A DNA stretch of 6,349 bases, taken from contig JAFSHJ010000110.1 in NCBI GenBank assembly GCA_017440425.1, positions 1 to 6,349 on the forward strand. The letters run 5' to 3'. Numbering within the stretch: position 1 is the stretch's first letter; every line of letters starts with the position of its first letter. Below are positions 5,961 to 6,349 of the stretch, piece by piece. The notes under the pieces are model-generated. The model worked only from the letters and a program-made list of their open reading frames with translations. It was not told the origin of the DNA and did no database searches. The translations under genes and the position numbers were made by a program. Origin of the DNA: Oscillospiraceae bacterium. GTDB lineage: Bacteria; Bacillota; Clostridia; Oscillospirales; Ruminococcaceae.

Positions 5961-6349
5961 TTATTCATTCGCTCCGTTCATCTCGATTATCGAGGATCCG
6001 TCTATTACTACTATTGTGTTGCCTCCCGAAGATTCTTCTCCCGAATCCTCTTCGGAACCCTCTTCAGAGCCCTCCTCATCGGTTCCGTGCTCTGCATCAT
6101 ATGCACCCGGAACATACTGTTCGCTGAACTCCTCCGAGTAATCTCTTGTCTGGCTGTAGCTTTGCTCTCCAAAATCCACATAGTAGCTTCGGTAGAGTAT
6201 GCCGTCTACATAGACGTGGATCTTGCCAACGCCTTCGCCTTTAAGTTTACAGCTCCAAACCTGACCCGTGGCATAATCGATACGCTCTTTGATGGGCTCC
6301 GGCTGTTCCTCTTCTTCCTTGCCGTTGAGTTCCATCCTTGCCTCTACCG
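5961..6349 (-). CDS. C-terminal tail of a probable PASTA-domain Ser/Thr protein kinase (PrkC/PknB-like), 5' end outside window
   Basis: The frame is open to the right edge (codons for V-E-A-R precede the Met at 6335), and the Met has no ribosome binding site, so this is the end of a longer gene. About 128 residues are visible, ending in TAA at 5961-5963. A beta-rich segment (ATGQVWSCKLKGEGVGKI, then VYVDGILYRSYYVDF, residues 22-55 counted from that Met) resembles the module that follows the PASTA repeats in clostridial membrane kinases. It is followed by a Tyr/Ser-rich stretch (SYSQTRDYSEEF) and an acidic Glu/Ser/Gly tract (86-105), then a short hydrophobic patch, TIVVIDGSSII. No kinase or PASTA domain is within view; the call rests mainly on the conserved prkC-rsgA gene order plus this tail resemblance. 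If right, this part is extracytoplasmic and the kinase would sense muropeptides or wall precursors. An unrelated protein in this position cannot be excluded. Confidence 0.58.
   Translation of the reverse strand, partial: VEARMELNGKEEEEQPEPIKERIDYATGQVWSCKLKGEGVGKIHVYVDGILYRSYYVDFGEQSYSQTRDYSEEFSEQYVPGAYDAEHGTDEEGSEEGSEEDSGEESSGGNTIVVIDGSSIIEMNGANE
6021..6080 (-). repeat. Low-complexity tract coding for an acidic Glu/Ser/Gly stretch
   Basis: Some 20 codons encode DEEGSEEGSEEDSGEESSGG, read on the minus strand. On the + strand the DNA is an imperfect TCTTC/CCTC-rich repeat (for example CCTCTTCGGAACCCTCTTC). Such tracts tend to vary in length between strains. At the protein level it is probably a flexible, strongly negative linker near the C-terminus. 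Confidence 0.75.

Noticed and set aside
1..6349. CRISPR arrays, tRNA or rRNA genes, insertion sequences, attachment sites or phage genes
   Set aside because: Reading both strands I saw no spaced direct repeats, no tRNA-like cloverleaf, no transposase or integrase motifs, and no terminal inverted repeats.

Overview
The window looks like chromosome of a Gram-positive anaerobe of class Clostridia, most likely Ruminococcaceae/Oscillospiraceae. Three things point there: the gene set (a probable PASTA-kinase tail followed by RsgA, a clostridial-type ECF sigma/anti-sigma pair, a WG-repeat protein), the strong GAGG-type ribosome binding sites, and the way the protein families read. This assignment is by family resemblance only; no search was run.

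Layout. The left edge (1-428, + strand) holds the 3' end of a WG-repeat protein gene. It ends at a strong hairpin (453-485) that also lies just past the stop of the convergent gene on the other strand. Everything else is on the minus strand in two transcription units. The first, read right to left, is: the C-terminal tail of a probable PASTA-domain Ser/Thr kinase (cut by the window edge), rsgA, prfB (peptide chain release factor 2), an SGNH-type esterase, and an alpha/beta-hydrolase esterase. These genes abut or are 0 to 39 nt apart. The unit ends at a clear intrinsic terminator (2259-2293). The second unit begins just past that terminator, with a candidate ECF-type promoter, an ECF sigma factor, and a single-pass membrane protein whose ATG overlaps the sigma stop codon (ATGA). 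That protein is probably the cognate anti-sigma factor and sensor.

Functionally, the first unit joins ribosome-linked functions (RsgA in 30S maturation, RF2 in termination) with a kinase probably tied to the cell wall, and then with two esterases of the kind that deacylate glycans. The second unit is a self-contained envelope-sensing regulator.

The most striking observation is in prfB. It is otherwise a well-conserved, full-length RF2 with an intact SPF codon-recognition motif, but the near-universal GGQ catalytic motif reads GGH, followed by Met-Phe where His-Val/Ile is usual. Four genes here end in TGA, a stop codon that only RF2 reads in bacteria. The organism therefore needs a working RF2, and this variant either works or is backed by a second copy. 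The gene also lacks the programmed +1 frameshift that many prfB genes use for autoregulation.
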